Part shown: positions 18,421 to 32,921 of the stretch, piece after piece
Layout: every line of letters begins with the position of its first letter
Position numbering within the stretch: position 1 is the stretch's first letter
Assembly: GCF_030463535.1 (NCBI RefSeq)
Contig: NC_132879.1
Span: 40,516,597-40,580,596 of the forward strand
Length of the DNA stretch: 64,000 nucleotides
Origin: Salminus brasiliensis
Taxonomy: Eukaryota; Chordata; Actinopteri; Characiformes; Bryconidae
Reading direction: 5' to 3'
Position numbers and translations under genes: made by a program
Notes under the pieces: generated by a model
What the model saw: the letters and a program-made list of their open reading frames with translations, nothing else
What the model was told of the DNA's origin: nothing
The model's database searches: none

Positions 18421-19199
18421 CCAAAAACCAAGAGTTTATCACCCGTTTTTTTAGAAAATATGCAAATTTATTTTACTGACAAAAAAACGTTAAGAGATTA
18501 TTCTGCCACCCTCATACACCCTGCATAAGTCAGCAGATAGACACCTCCTCTCCCAATCACCACACTGAAGAGTAAGGCCAGTTTGTCTCTTAATAGTTGA
18601 CTGGGTGTAGGGTAAAACTACAAGAAAATACAGCACCAGGGTATGAGTTACCATGTGAGAACACAAATTGCTGCATAATAAGATTTGAAACATGAATCCA
18701 CTGCCATGCCATTTTATGCATTCTTTTTTTTTTTTTTACTTAAGACGATGGATTACTGCATAATTCCTGATACACTCCTGATATACAAGAGCTAGACATT
18801 AACAGTGCATGAAATACCATCTAATGTTACTAATACTAACAAAATATGAATAAAGATTTATGTTAACAAACTAACATACCGGCAGTGCATCCGCAAGGCA
18901 TGAAATGTAACAGATGAACGAGGATTACGATACATGGAACTCCATGAGGCTCTCCTCTCAATTTCCACTAGGATACTTGCTGAACTGAGAGTCAAAGTCG
19001 ATGATTTTTGTCAAAATAAAGGTCCCATTGAAAAGAAATCACCCCATACAAACACTAACTGCTAACTAACTTTCATAAGCACCACAGTACCTTCCATAAC
19101 ATTCTGCTCGTGGTTTTGCCACTTCTTCCTTGGTTGAAGTGTGGACAAGTATAGCTTTTTTCATGCGTCCCAAAAAGTGTGCCAAACTTTGTACTTGCT
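18421..19199. other. spacer, no gene seen
   Basis: AT-rich, with no recognisable coding or repeat family apart from a T run at 18724-18738. Confidence 0.5.
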
Positions 19200-19204
19200 T
19201 CCAC

Positions 19205-20230
19205 TGGCGTCTAGAGATCAGTACCATCAAATTGACCTGGGGGAACTGGACATGGACAAGTCTTTTGCGTGAGTAAAGTTGCAGGTGTTAGAATGAAAGG
19301 ATCCTCAGAATCTGTGGAGATAGGCATCAGAGACCTGGAATTCACAATTGCAGTCACCTCAGCCATGAATGTACTCAGAACTTTGTGGGTCATCCTTGTG
19401 GGTTGCATTTGAAGAATCAGAGTCCAGAATTGCCAGAATGCCAATCATTCGCTCCCATGCACCCCCCATATGAGAGGCGTGCGGTGGGTTAAAGATCCAA
19501 GAGCACCCTTGCTCCGCGGAAAACTTAGACAATTTACTCTCATCTAAGTTGGAAGAGATGTTCAGCAACCTACACGGCCCTACAAAATTGATTCCTCGAT
19601 CAGAGCGCATCTGCTTCACTGGGCCAAAAAATGAAGCATCTCATGGCGTTTATGAAGAAAGAAGTGTCCATACACTCAATGATCTCAATATGGATTGCTC
19701 TGACGCTCAAGCAAGTGAACAGTCATTGACATGGCCTCCCCTAGTGCGGCGAGTAGAAATGTTCCAGGGCCCAAACAATCCAATAACCTGCGATACGCAC
19801 AGCACCTTACATAAAATGCCGCCCCTGATGGTGACATTGCTTGTGATTGTGTCTCACAATCAGAACAGCAAGGTGATGTCGTCCAGGAATTATTACAGGG
19901 CACTTTTCATTGTGCCCGACACGCTTGGGAAATGCTTGGGATAGGATTCAAAGTAGGGAGCTACCTTTAGGGAGGTTCTCACCATTCCTAATGCACTGAA
20001 GTTCACACGCATAAATTTCTGCCTGTATGGCTTTAATTATGGCATTCTTGGCATGTGCAAGGTCATCAGCAGTACAGGTTGCGCTGCATCCTTTACAACC
20101 TCTCTACTGTCTGGGACAATCCTTTTTGAAAGAGCGAGCAATGTGTCTCAGACATGCAACACTCCGAATTAATGACTTCCAGGTGGAAAAGCGCTCAAAG
20201 TGTCCTGCTCAAAGACGATGATCTTTGGCA
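19205..20230 (-). pseudogene. BEL/Pao LTR-retrotransposon integrase remnant
   Basis: Minus-strand frames, read from 20230 down, give the integrase end of a BEL/Pao polyprotein. The upstream part has FSTWKSLIRSV, LRHIARSFK and CIRNGENLPK. The core has SDRGINFVGPCR (second catalytic aspartate) and then CSWIFNPPHASHMGGAWERM with its catalytic glutamate. The last part has AEVTAIVNSR and ILTPATLLTQK. The order and motifs are diagnostic for BEL/Pao. Frames change several times and no LTRs are seen, so it is a dead fragment. Confidence 0.8.
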
Positions 20231-20537
20231 AAATTGGTGAATGCTGTTACTTCAGCACATCTACATCTTCATGTATGTGGTGTCCCTAAGGCAAGCTGCA
20301 GGGACACCTCTTGTTGCGAGAACAGCTAGTTCAACTGCTTGGCACATAGCACCACTGTTGCGGCTGGGTGCGTTTACTAATTCTCTTCTAATTCTCTGGA
20401 CTCTGGACTCGCACACAGAATCTACGTTTTCCATTGTTGATGTAGCCAAGGACTATTTTGCTGTCTGTAAAAAAAGTTACATGACTTACCACTCAGATTA
20501 TCCCCACAGACTTCAGTTCTCTGATCAAGGCTACGTA

Positions 20538-22132
<1,595 letters not shown>

Positions 22133-23386
22133 TATCTTTATTAGCCCTACTCAACCTCAGTGCAGCCTTTGATACAATAGATCACACTATTCTACTAGTG
22201 TAGAACAGATTAGAGAACATGGTTGGAATCACAGAAACAGCCCTATTGTGGTTCAAATCATATATAACAGAACGCCATCAGTTCGTAAAGTTAAAATATT
22301 TATTTTTAAACTACACAAAAGTAAGATATGGGGTTCCGCAAGGCTCTATTTTAGGCCCGCTATTATTTAGATTATACATGTTACCACTGGGCTCAGTTAT
22401 AAGCAGTCATGGCGTTAATTTCCATTGTTATGCAGATGACACAGCTCTACCCATCAGCCAAAGCTGACAATAAATTTAGATTAAAGAAAATTAAGTACTG
22501 TGTAAAGAATATAAAACTCAGAATGTTACATAACTTCCTCCTTCTTAACAGTTACAAATCTCAGGTTCTCCTTTTAGGTCCAAAAGACACCAGAAACAAG
22601 CTGGTGTCTTAATGTTTCTGACTTAATCAGACTTAATGTTAGACTTGGCAGATTTTCCATTATTCCTGGTCTAGCAGCTAAAAATCTTGGCATCATATTC
22701 AATTCAGATCCATCATTTCACATATAGCCAATATTAGTAGGACAGGCTTTCTACATCTTAGGAACATTGCCAAACCAGAAATTTCTTATCTCTACAGGAT
22801 GCAGAAAAGCTAGTACACACATTTATTACCTCAAGGCTAGATTACTGTAATGCACTATTGTCAGGGTGTTTCAGCAGAAACCTCAATCAACTTCAACTAG
22901 TTCAAAATGCTGCAGCTAGGTTCCTTACTAAAACTAGAAAATCTGACCACATCAACTTAGTTCTATCAGCACTGCCTTGGCTCCCAGTTAAATTCCATAT
23001 TGACTACAAAATTCTTCCATATTGACTACATGGCCTCGCTCCTGAGTACCTGCGAGATCTTATTACAAATTATGAACCATTAAGAATACTTAGATCTCAG
23101 GGTGCTGGCTTCTTAGTAGTTCCCAAAATTAAAAAAAACTTAGCAGGGAGAAGAACCATTTCTTATAAAGCCCCTAAACTCATCTGTTTAGTTAAGCTTT
23201 TGGTAATTAATGTTTCCCCTTAGATAAAATTTGTAGGTCCAGGGGTTCACAGACACAGGGAATCGTAGTTCTCAGCTCTCTAGAAGGAGGGAGAGAGGGA
23301 AGTCCGTTTATGTATTTTATTTTTCTTTTTTTCTGTCTTTTCCTAATTACTGATTGTGTAAAGCTACTTTGTGACAAAAAGTGCTA

Positions 23387-24073
23387 TATTCCCAAAATTA
23401 TTTCTATTTCTTTAATGCCAAAATAATGAGAAAGGGAATTTAGGGCAATTTTTAATACTTTCTTCATGTCAAAAGTTGAAATACATTTCATTAGCACTTG
23501 ATACCATTACCCTTAAACTGTTTCAGTTGAGTCAAACGCCCTGGATATCCTTCCACAAGCTTCTCACAATAGTTTTTTTTGAGAGTAATGGCTTTTTTTT
23601 TCTGGCAGCATGGCCTTTCAGCCCATGTTGATACAGTACTCGTCATGGATAAAGACACACTCTTACCAGCTTCAGGCAGCTCTTCACAAAGTCTTTTTGC
23701 TTTTGTTCTTGTGTTAATATGCACATTTCGGACCAAAGCACGTTCATCTCTGGGACACAGAACCTGTCTCCTTCCTGAGCGGTAAGATGGCTGGACATTC
23801 CCATCTTGTTTGTACTTGCGTATGATTGTTTGTACCGATGAACCTACCATCATATGCGCTGTCTAAAATTGTTTAAAGCCATAGTAATCTTAAAGAAAGA
23901 AAGTCATAAAAATCGCCTTAAAAAATCCCTCTCATTATTCTGGCATTTAGAAAATAGAAATAATTTTGGTAATCCTATTTGACCTCAAACTGGAAAAGTT
24001 TATTTTAAATTTCTGTCAGACAATAATCAATGTGTCTTTTTATAAAGAGTATGTAAACTTCTGGTTTCAACTG
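23387..24073 (-). mobile_element. internally deleted Tc1-like element with Sleeping Beauty-type terminus
   Basis: The right end reads, from the minus strand, CAGTTGAAACCAGAAGTTTA after a TA at 24074-24075, very like the Sleeping Beauty family terminus. The minus strand encodes an N-terminal piece (SSVQTIIRKYKQDG and SGRRQVLCPRDERALVRNV, about 23850-23700) that is joined, after a short scrambled part, to a C-terminal piece (CEKLVEGYPGRLTQLKQFKG, about 23560-23500). The whole catalytic core is missing. The left arm begins inside the repeat (CCCAAAATTATTTCTATTT at 23393) directly against the LINE tail, so its outer end is lost. Confidence 0.8.
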
Positions 24074-24075
24074 TA

Positions 24076-26060
24076 TAATGCCAGGAATGGGCTAGATGGG
24101 TATAAAGCCACCCACTATTGAGCTGTGAAGCAGTGAAAATGTGTTCTCTGGAGGGATGGTGCTCCATTCAATACTAGGAGGAGATTTGGGGAAGAAATGG
24201 AGTGGGTAATCATCCTGGCCTGGCCTTACTAACAATCTTGCTGCTGAATACAATCAAATCACAGCAATGCGCTAGAATCTAGAATCTAGTAAAAAGCCAT
24301 CCATGGACAGTAGAGACAGTTACTCCAACAAAAGTAGGAATAACATTATTATTATTATAATACCCTTGATCTCAGGTGTTGAAATGCTTTTGTCCATATT
24401 GTGCAGAATAAATACTATGTCTAATTATCTGACAAGTTTAACAAATTAGTTTAGTCAAGGACAGCCAAGACTAAAACTAATGCAATGATTACTTCGATGT
24501 TACAGCCAAATGCTAATTAACTGATTAGTCAGAACTGATTAATGTAATGTGAGCATAGCCTCAATGATTCATACATTTCATTGTAAACAATTTGTGAATG
24601 GCTCTGCATTCTCCCTTTAACTCCGTTTCAAACCTTTTTTACTCCAACTCAAGTGAAGTTTACTTCTGGTTTACTTATACTCTGGCATGCCCAGGTATCG
24701 TTGGCGACAACAGGGCTGAAGAGCAACATCCATGTCCAAAGGCAGACTAAAATCCTAGATTTGTTTCAACAGATACTGTGTTTAAATGCAACAACTGGAC
24801 AAATCCGTAAACGCAATGAGAAGTAACGGCTAACAGCTAACGGCTAACAGCTAACTAGAAGACACTGTTACCTAGTCTTGAACTAACGCTACGTGTCTTT
24901 CATTCATGACACCCATGAGCTATTTCTTGTACAATCGTGGCAAACTGTTCAAAATGTTTGTATACTGGACATGAACCACGAAACGATTTTATTTCTCCAC
25001 ATTACGACAATAGGACAATAGCCTTTGTTTTTCTGTACAGTTACCAGGAAGACCCGTTACCTTTTAGTTTCGGTTACATCTGCCGAGGCTATTGCAACGC
25101 GCTGCTAAAACAAAAACACAGCTGAACCAGCTGCGAGGACGAGGAGGGAAATTATGGCTCATTTCACCACCTATAAAGTGAAGGAAAACAAACACCCCAC
25201 AGCTTTCACACCAAAACAAGAATTACCAATGCGCCATACACTACCTAAACTTCAGAATACAATGGTGGAATCATTACCTCAGTTTGCTCCAATTCTAGTT
25301 TTGAACGTCTGATTGAGTGTTAGAAAGCAGCTTTCTAATGGAATGCCATTTGGTCCTTCGTCTATCGGCGTCCGTTAACACGTTCTATCTCACCGGGGTT
25401 GCACGTCTAATGGCGTTTGGACCACTAAAGGCGTTCGTGTCATTGCTTGTCGTCAACGTACCAGCCCCTTTAATGACGTAGGGGCTACGCTGTAGTCATG
25501 TCGTTGTTTGAAATGAACTCCTCATTTCGTGGTCTGTGAGAGCAGCCGATTAAAGTTGATGGTGGAGGTTAGAAGAGCCTGCAATCCCGATGAGATAGAT
25601 CTCGCGGCGTTTGCGTTCTTCGTAGCTGATGCGATATGAATCTCTCTGCGATAGTCTAGTCAACTCTGCTAGCTAGTCAACGGTTAGTTTACGCTAAACT
25701 ACATATTGCCCGCCCTCACATTTTATTCAAGTCAGATAGCATTTAGCCAACAAATACAGGCCATTGCATCAGCGTTTCAGCTATTATACACGTCTCAAAC
25801 TAATTGTCCCCTTAATCAATCTTTTTTGATAATTCTATTTTTGTTCATGCAGTATTAAGATTATAAATAAATTAAAAGACAACCAAACGCATTTTGTATA
25901 AAATTAATTGGCTTTAATTTTAAACTTGAATGAATAAGGTGAAGTAAGTTTTGCTTCATATGATGAAACACTATAGAAAATAATTACTAAGACAATCATA
26001 ACTATAGAACACAATATTAAAGTAAAATTTACCAAAGCTGTCTAACAAGTCCTCAAAAGA
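24076..26060. other. intergenic, no gene seen; GC- and CpG-richer island at about 25.27-25.70 kb
   Basis: Mostly AT-rich. TAACGGC/TAACAGC words repeat at 24826-24858. A block at 25270-25700 has many CpG dinucleotides and on its minus strand a possible donor (CTGAG|GTAATG at about 25280), so it could be a promoter and 5' non-coding exon of tmem63. Nothing in the sequence proves this. Confidence 0.35.
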
Positions 26061-26101
26061 TGGTCAGCTCTGCTCACTGATATATATACATGTATATAAA
26101 T

Positions 26102-26230
26102 CTACATATAGGACACACACACACACACATATACCAGTCCGCTGGCCGGACTGGTAGGTGGCAGCTGGTTTGACGCAGGTAGAGGGGACCTCAGCGGGCA
26201 ATTTTCCAGCAGGTCGGGCTGGGTGGCCAT
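26102..26230 (-). other. candidate small exon or ORF of unknown function
   Basis: On the minus strand a very strong acceptor context (a long CTTT-rich tract, then CTTCTCAAAG) is followed 3 nt later by ATG at 26230 and a GC-rich open frame beginning MATQPDLLENCPLRSPLPAS. The frame is rich in Pro, Leu and Ser. After residue 33 it runs into a GT microsatellite and stops at 26102. The GC content is far above the flanks. A perfect hairpin (CCAGTCCG-CTGGC-CGGACTGG, 26134-26154) lies at its end. I do not recognise the peptide. It may be an alternative first exon of a minus-strand gene such as tmem63, or chance. Confidence 0.25.
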
Positions 26231-26239
26231 TTACTTTGA

Positions 26240-27504
26240 GAAGGTAAAAAGAGAAAGAGAAAGTTAGTTCTGAGAGGAATTTTATGGAGGGCAGAGAATG
26301 TTGAGCATCAGCATCAGAGTATGTCTGACAACTCCAGCAGGTCTGATTATAACAGCCTAATTAAAAGGAGAGAGCCAGACCTTTTCTGTTTTTTTTTTTT
26401 ACTGATGGACTTGATGGTCTGGTTCTAAAACTGCTGATTAAAAAAAGCTTGCGGGGTGTTTTGGATTGCCCTGAGAAAGATGTAAGATTCTGTTGAGAAT
26501 AAAATGTGTCACTATTCATGTTTATCATAACATTACTTAACATTAGTTCATTATTATCGCTCTAATAATTATAGAATTTCAGTAATAACCTATAGAACAC
26601 AAATGGGAGGAGAATAACTGCAAATTTGCTTGATCTGTCACACTCCAAAGATCCAACAAATTACATCAGGATGTCTGATAAAAGCCTATACCTTTTTGCA
26701 AAACTAAAACTGACTCATTCTGATTAGCAGGAGTTCAGAATCACCATACCTTTGAAACTTTGGATACACCAATCTCTTTATTGTTCATATCTGAGCAGAT
26801 AATCCAGTTCCCGCTATAACACACCAGATACACCAAAACTTTTTGAAACAGCAACAACAGTCCTGATAGAAAAAGGCAAGGCTTTAATTCGCCCTCTATC
26901 TCTCTCTCTCTCGTACAACAACTCCAGTAAACCACTACAGGTCACTGCGAATGCAAACTTCACATGATCATAAATGCGTGGGTGTCGTGAAAGATGTTTG
27001 CACTGAACCAAGATCTTTCGGGAGTAAAGGTGTATAGGAGCCACTCTGTGTTAAGCATGAGGAAGAGAACATACAAGCTGTGAAAGTGCTAGACCGTACT
27101 CCATCTATGAGTGATTAACCATATCAGACACTCCACCACCACAGTCAAAAAAAACCCTACTTATCCCAGTCCTTACAAAACACGCTCATCCCAACCCCAA
27201 ATATATGGACTAGACATTTAGAACTCTGAGCCATCAATCAGTACATATTTCGCAACAGTTTTTCTAAGGTTGCGAATGCCTAATTGCAACTGGTCATTGC
27301 CACATTGTTTTGATACATGTACGTACTAGGCTGAGGAAAAGGTATGTAGAGCAGCCATGAGTATTACATGTGTAGTTGACATGCACACTTCATAGTGTGT
27401 ATTTATTTTTTAATTATTTAATTTTTGCAGTGCATTTCTTCTTTCTTTGTATTTACAGTACATTTGGTTCACTCTAATGAACTTTAAACTTGAACATGCA
27501 CATT
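26240..27504. other. intergenic, no gene seen
   Basis: AT-rich sequence with a CT/GA run at 26896-26914. No recognisable gene or repeat family. Confidence 0.5.
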
Positions 27505-27640
27505 TTAAATTAACCACCGAGGTGGTGGATCATTATCAGCACTGCAGTGACACTGGAGTGGTGGCGGCAAGTTAGTGTGTGTTGTGCTGGTATGAGTAGA
27601 TCAGACACAGCAGTACGATTATTAATGTTTTAGAAACAGA
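27505..27640 (+). repeat. non-autonomous DNA-transposon fragment (GGTGGTGGATCATT family)
   Basis: Words such as AGGTGGTGGATCATTATCAG, CACTGCAGTGACACTG and GTGTGTTGTGCTGGTATGAG are hallmarks of a common fish repeat. The same family appears in opposite orientation within rsph9 intron 3 (about 40620-40735). Only part of the repeat is present here. Confidence 0.6.
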
Positions 27641-27844
27641 TTATAAACACATTTTACAGCCATTGCACAATAGATTGCAGACACATAGTAGACACATGGG
27701 ACACTATAGCAATCGGCTTGCAACCACACATTTATTTGTTCTTCCACCCAAAATGTAATGACGTGCACATGCTTTTACTAGTTTGCACCATAACTTTGAG
27801 GGCTAAGACATTTTACAATTTATTTAGTAGCCATCCTGTAGGAC

Positions 27845-28420
27845 TCTGACTCCTTCTCTGACCACTACCTAATCTTGTTTGACATGCAGTTAAAACATGA
27901 TATCCGCCCGCCGCCCTGCTTTAATAACAACCCAGTTACTCAGAAGGACTTGGTTAGCATAATTAGCTTGTCAGTGGCATTATCATGTGTACTAGATCCA
28001 GTTCCAACACATCTATTTAAACAGGTTATGCCTAGGGTCATTGAACCAGTACTGGCCATAGTAAACTTGTCCCTTAGCACTGGCTACATACCTAAATCGC
28101 TAAATTAGCGACTATCAAGCCTATTCTCAAAAAGGCTAATCTTGACCCCCATGATTTTGGTAATTATAGGTCAATATGAAATCTCCCCTTTATAGCCAAA
28201 AAAGTAGTGTTTTAGCAACTGTGCACCTACCTCCACAACAATAGCATTCACAAGGTCTTTCAGTCTGCATTTAGACCCAACCACAGCACAGAAACTGTTT
28301 TACTTAAGAGTCACAAATGACCAATTAATTTCACTTGAAAGGGACTGCAGTACTATTCTTGTGCCGCATGATTAGAGTGCTGCCTTTGACACCACAGATC
28401 ATGTGCAGTGCCCCCTATCC
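27845..28420 (+). repeat. L2-type LINE fragment, endonuclease to RT junction
   Basis: Plus-strand frames read SDSFSDHYLILFDMQL, then DPVPTHLFKQVMP, then STGYIPKSLN, IKPILKKANLDP and FRPNHSTET, the region between the endonuclease and reverse transcriptase of L2-type LINEs. Stops and shifts throughout. Confidence 0.75.
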
Positions 28421-29180
28421 CTTTAAATAACGTTTCACCCTGGTAATATAGACACAGCACTAACTGTCCTCTGTCGTAAATAACACTCATATAATAAAAG
28501 AGGTTTCTTTTCAGTGAATAAAAGGCCAATATGTAGCGTGTAGGTCACTTTATTAATGTATTTGTTAGCCTACAGTATGGATCAGATTTACACACATATA
28601 CACCTTTTATATATTACTCATTTAACTGAACTTTAAATTGTAGTATATTCAACTCCTAGCTTATTTCAGGTGGCTTCCAAAAAGAAAAAAACACCCAGCT
28701 CTAAATTAAAGCTTTAGCCTATATAATGTTAAAGCTTTTGAGGAATCTCAAGAATGAGTATTAGAGCAAGTTACAGGTTGTGATGCTTGTGAACGCTGGG
28801 GCTTAGAAACAATAAACAACACTGGGCGCTGCACCTTGTGTGGAACAAAATAAAATAAAATAAAAGAGTAGCGCTACAATACATAAAGTTATAGTGTACT
28901 GATCTCACACACTCATGGAAAAAATGAGATGAATGAAATTGCTCTCTTTATGCTTCTAAGACTCTGGACTTTCTTTTTTTCTCCTTTTTCCAATAATATA
29001 TTTTCATTAGCCAAGACAAGATTTTGTGTGTCTTCAACAGTTCTCTCTTCTGTAACAAGGGAGTCACTGGCTGTCTGGACTATTTCTGAGGAGTAATTAT
29101 TTTCCCCAACAATTTGTGTGGTTGAGGGTTCCTCAACCCCACTCTCCGCAAATACTAAACCTCCATTTCATCTGAATCGC
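28421..29180. other. intergenic, no gene seen
   Basis: AT-rich, with an AAAATA run near 28848-28866. No recognisable feature. Confidence 0.5.
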
Positions 29181-29499
29181 TGACAGGTTACTCTGTACAG
29201 ACAGGTTGGGTCGCCTTGTCAGGCGCGCAGCTTGTGAGTCTCTTATTTCTTGTCGGGTAGCTGAAATCCTGGTGTTATCAACCTCTGGTAATCAAGCTAA
29301 CCAGGCAGCTAAGGAAAAGAAGGTGATCACGATGCATGGTTCTCACTCTTCCCACTCTTCCTCTTCCTCTAACTGTACCCCAGGTTTAATGCAATAAAGC
29401 GGCAAATCAGGAAATGTCCCCACTACGACATATTGGAATGAGTGCCTTCTACCCTGTAGGTTGTGCTTGCCCTTTAAGCCCAGTTTCCTTAGGAGCTCT

Positions 29500-31620
29500 C
29501 TATCACGAATGTCAAGCACTTGGGGACGTAACAGTGCTCATAAGCGCTCTGCAAGTCTTTTTGCAGCTTCTCCACATAGCAGGAATGACTGACTCCCTCT
29601 CTCTCCCCTGTATGCATGTACAAGTTGACTTACGTGTTCTTTTCTGTGTAGATTCTAGGGTCCCTGGCATAGACAATAATGTCCTGTTAAACCTTTCTGG
29701 TTGGGGATCACCTTTGGGTCTGTAGGGGGTAGTCCTAGACTTGCAAATCCCCAAGACCCAGCACCTTAGCCACTGTCACTGCTCCTTGGTCTTTCACTGA
29801 ATAAAGCCTGTAAGTAGCGTCTGAAATGATCTGTAATCATGAGTATATTGGAAAATCATTTTGAATCTGGCTCAAGGCAAAGGAAATCAATACATACTAG
29901 TTCCATTGGGCCATTAGTATCAATTTGGTTAATTGGGGCTGCACGCACACAGGGACTTCCATGTAACACAACTCCAGCAATTCTTTACATACTGTTCATG
30001 GTCTGGGACATTCAAGGCCAATGGAACCAACTCATGACAAGTTCAATAGTTCTCTATACTTCTAGGTGTCCCATATCATCATGCAGCAACTTGATCGCCT
30101 GTTTTCTGAACTTTTCAGGAAGGAGTAGCTAGTGAATTCTGCGGAACCATAACCAGCTCTGGATGCAGTTTTTTTACTTCAACAGGTTATTGACCAGAGC
30201 ATGCACACTCCACCGCCTTGCTGATAACAGCATCATTTGCTTGGGCTTTTCTCAGGTCTTCCATTGTTAGCTGTTGTAGCTGTCTCAGCTCTAGCTGAGC
30301 AGAGAATGCATACAGCAGAGGAATTCCATCAGATGGTACTCCCAACTTGTCTGCTTAACACACAGGTTTATCAGGCAAGGTCTGGACAAGGTCTAATGGA
30401 TTAACAGATGGCCCTCACTTCAGTGTGAGAAATCCCTTTCCAGGGTTCGGCATTGTTTCTTGTCACTTGCCTTGACAACAGATCAGCATCAATGTTGATT
30501 TTCCCTGGACAGTACTGTATCTCAAAGTCATACGTGGCCAGGGCAGCTAACCACCTATGCCAGTGGCATTAAGCTTTGCCAAGCTATTGTCTGTCCTTTG
30601 TGAAATTTGTCCGCGACAGCACACTTAAGGGCTAAGAACTCCAACTGACGGATATGATAGTTCTGCTCAGCTGCACTCAATCCTCGGCTGGCAAAAGCCA
30701 CAGGCCTTAACCCCTCAGAGTACTCTTGATTCCAAACAGCTTTGAGCCCACTCAAGCTGGTATCCACATGTAACACATATGGCTTATTTGCAGAAGCATA
30801 GGCCAGAACAGGTGCATTGGTGAGGTGATTAATGATGTCATGGAAAGCTCTTGTGCATGTATCAGTCCATCTCTCACCTAAGGGTTCTGACTAACAGAAA
30901 TAAATCTTATGTTTGGATTTGCCATCTTCCTGTTTGGGGTGTATTGCTCTCTGCTTGTTGGTAGGGGGTACCCCTTGGATAAATCAGTCAGTGGCTTTAC
31001 TATTGAGGAGCCAACTATGAACCAGCGATAGTAGCTACAGAAGCCAAGAAAAGACCTGAGTGACTTCAAATCTGTTGGCTGGGGCCATTGTGTGACTGCT
31101 TCGATCTTGTCTGTGTCTGCTGCAATGCCCTCCACTGATATTATGTTGCCTACATATTTAACTACAGGCTGACAAAAGTGACACTTTTCCAATAAAATCT
31201 TGAAGCCTACTATTCCCATCCAGTCTAATACTCTAAAGAGCCTCACTTCATTTTCTTGCAAAGTGGTCCAGAAGACAATTAAGTCATCTAGGTAAACCAA
31301 CACTTGGAGCAGATTCATATCGCCTACTGCCTTCTCCATTAATCTTTGAAAGGTGGCGGGAGCTCCAGTGACCCCTTGTGGCATTCTGTCAAATTGATAA
31401 AACCCTAAAGGGCAAATGAAAGCAGTCTCTTTTTGTCTTGTAAGGCCCCAAATTGCTAGACCTGACACCTTCTGAATAGGAACATGAGACTGGTGCTGAT
31501 TACACAAATTCTAAAAGATAATGGTCACTTGTGACCCACTATCTAACAGTACTGAACAGCGCAGACCATTTATACGCAGTGTGACTGTAGGTGTGGGGCC
31601 TATGATCCTTTAGGTACTGA
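29500..31620 (-). pseudogene. Ty3/Gypsy retrotransposon pol remnant (RT-RNase H-integrase)
   Basis: Read from 31507 down on the minus strand: reverse transcriptase with FDRMPQGVTGAPATFQRLM and the catalytic VYLDDLIVF (about 31300-31270), then KCHFCQPVVKYVGNIIS and SLRSFLGFCSYYRWFI; after a shift, RNase H with LHVDTSLSGLKAV and AFASRGLSAAEQNYH (30770-30640); then the integrase with an HDDMGHLEV and APINQID region (about 30080-29930) and its core end KSRTTPYRPKGDPQPERFNR (29750-29690). Domain order RT-RNase H-IN is that of Ty3/Gypsy. No LTRs seen; at least three frame breaks. An open stretch at 31636-31902 may be gag-derived but is not recognisable. Confidence 0.85.
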
Positions 31621-32499
31621 AGTAACTCATGGTGTTCACAGTATGTCTTTGCACAGAACAAGAATGCTCTTTAACATTTCTGAATGACTTTTCATTTTCA
31701 GGCAGCGTGCATTTTGTGGCCATCTTCTCCACATCTTTAGCAAAAGTAGACACCATCTTTTCCACTTATTTATTTCAGTGGTGCTTGCAGCGGACAGTTT
31801 GGAGTGATTCTTCAATTTGGCCAACAGTATCATCTGACCGTCTGGCTTGTCCAACCAAACTGAAATGCAGGCTAACGCGGTTGCTATGCACTTTAAGCTC
31901 ACTAACTATTAGACTGAAAGTTAGGATGGCTACAAAATAATACTCAGCAAAAACTACTAATCGGCATAAAAAGGTCTAACAGACACTTCATGTTTAATAA
32001 CAGTGCCTTTTACTCCATAATCCTCAGAGCAAAACTTTTTTTCTGCTGTACTTCTGCTGTTTTGTAACTCCTTCTCTCTCATTCGCTGCAGCACATCTCC
32101 TGGAGCCCCGCCCCTCTCACTCAGGAACCAATAGAAAACACTTGCTTCATCCCGCTAAAATTACCAATGTAATTAACCTTATTGTAATTACTAAGTAATT
32201 ACAATTTAAATAAACCTTACATAGAAACAAAGCACAGTAACTTTCATTATTTAACTATTTAAAAAATGTAGAACACATTCTGTAGACCTTTTAATATCTT
32301 AAAAAAAACACAATTCAATTATTATGAATTATAGAGAACCTTAAACAAATGCCAAACAAATTGGGGGAAAATGCCAACTGTAAGAAATGTAACAATTGTA
32401 CAGTAGTAGCACTAATCATAACAGCGGAGGACACATTAAAAGTGAACGTTAAGTTCAATAAAACAAATTAATTACCTTAAACACAATGCAAACTCCTTG

Positions 32500-32890
32500 A
32501 ACACTTCAAATAAAATTATTATTTGTTCACATTTTCTTGTAAATTTGAGCTTTGTGTCTTGTGAACTATGTAGCCAGCTTTGCACTCCAATGGGGTTGAT
32601 GTGGTACGCAGTACGCAAAGGTAGTATTTAGCTGCAAAAGCTAAACTACTTGGGGTAGTGAGTATACCAGTCTGGACTTTTGTTGTGTCATTTAAATAAT
32701 GCTTCACCTCTTTTTGTGCAAAAAAAAATGAATAATTGTTTTGGGGTTTTTTTTACACCATCCAATAGTATATTGTATAATTATACTTACTGCATTTAGA
32801 TGGTTCCTCAAGCTTGTTGTGCCACCATGATATGCAAATTGAATATCACATATTTGGCACACTGTTTTTGTCTTGTCTGCACTCAATTTA
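32500..32890 (-). mobile_element. collapsed hAT element: BED finger next to the C-terminal dimerisation domain
   Basis: On the minus strand 32886-32790 encodes a BED zinc finger (KTVCQICDIQFAYHGGTTSL, then RNHL), and about 100 bp further on 32680-32520 encodes an hATC-like dimerisation segment (PSSLAFAAKYYLCV, then SSNLQENVNK). In a full hAT transposase these lie over 400 residues apart, so the whole catalytic centre is deleted. Element ends were not identified. Confidence 0.65.
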
Positions 32891-32921
32891 CACAGCTGAG
32901 CTTCTCTGCATTTCTTTTATA

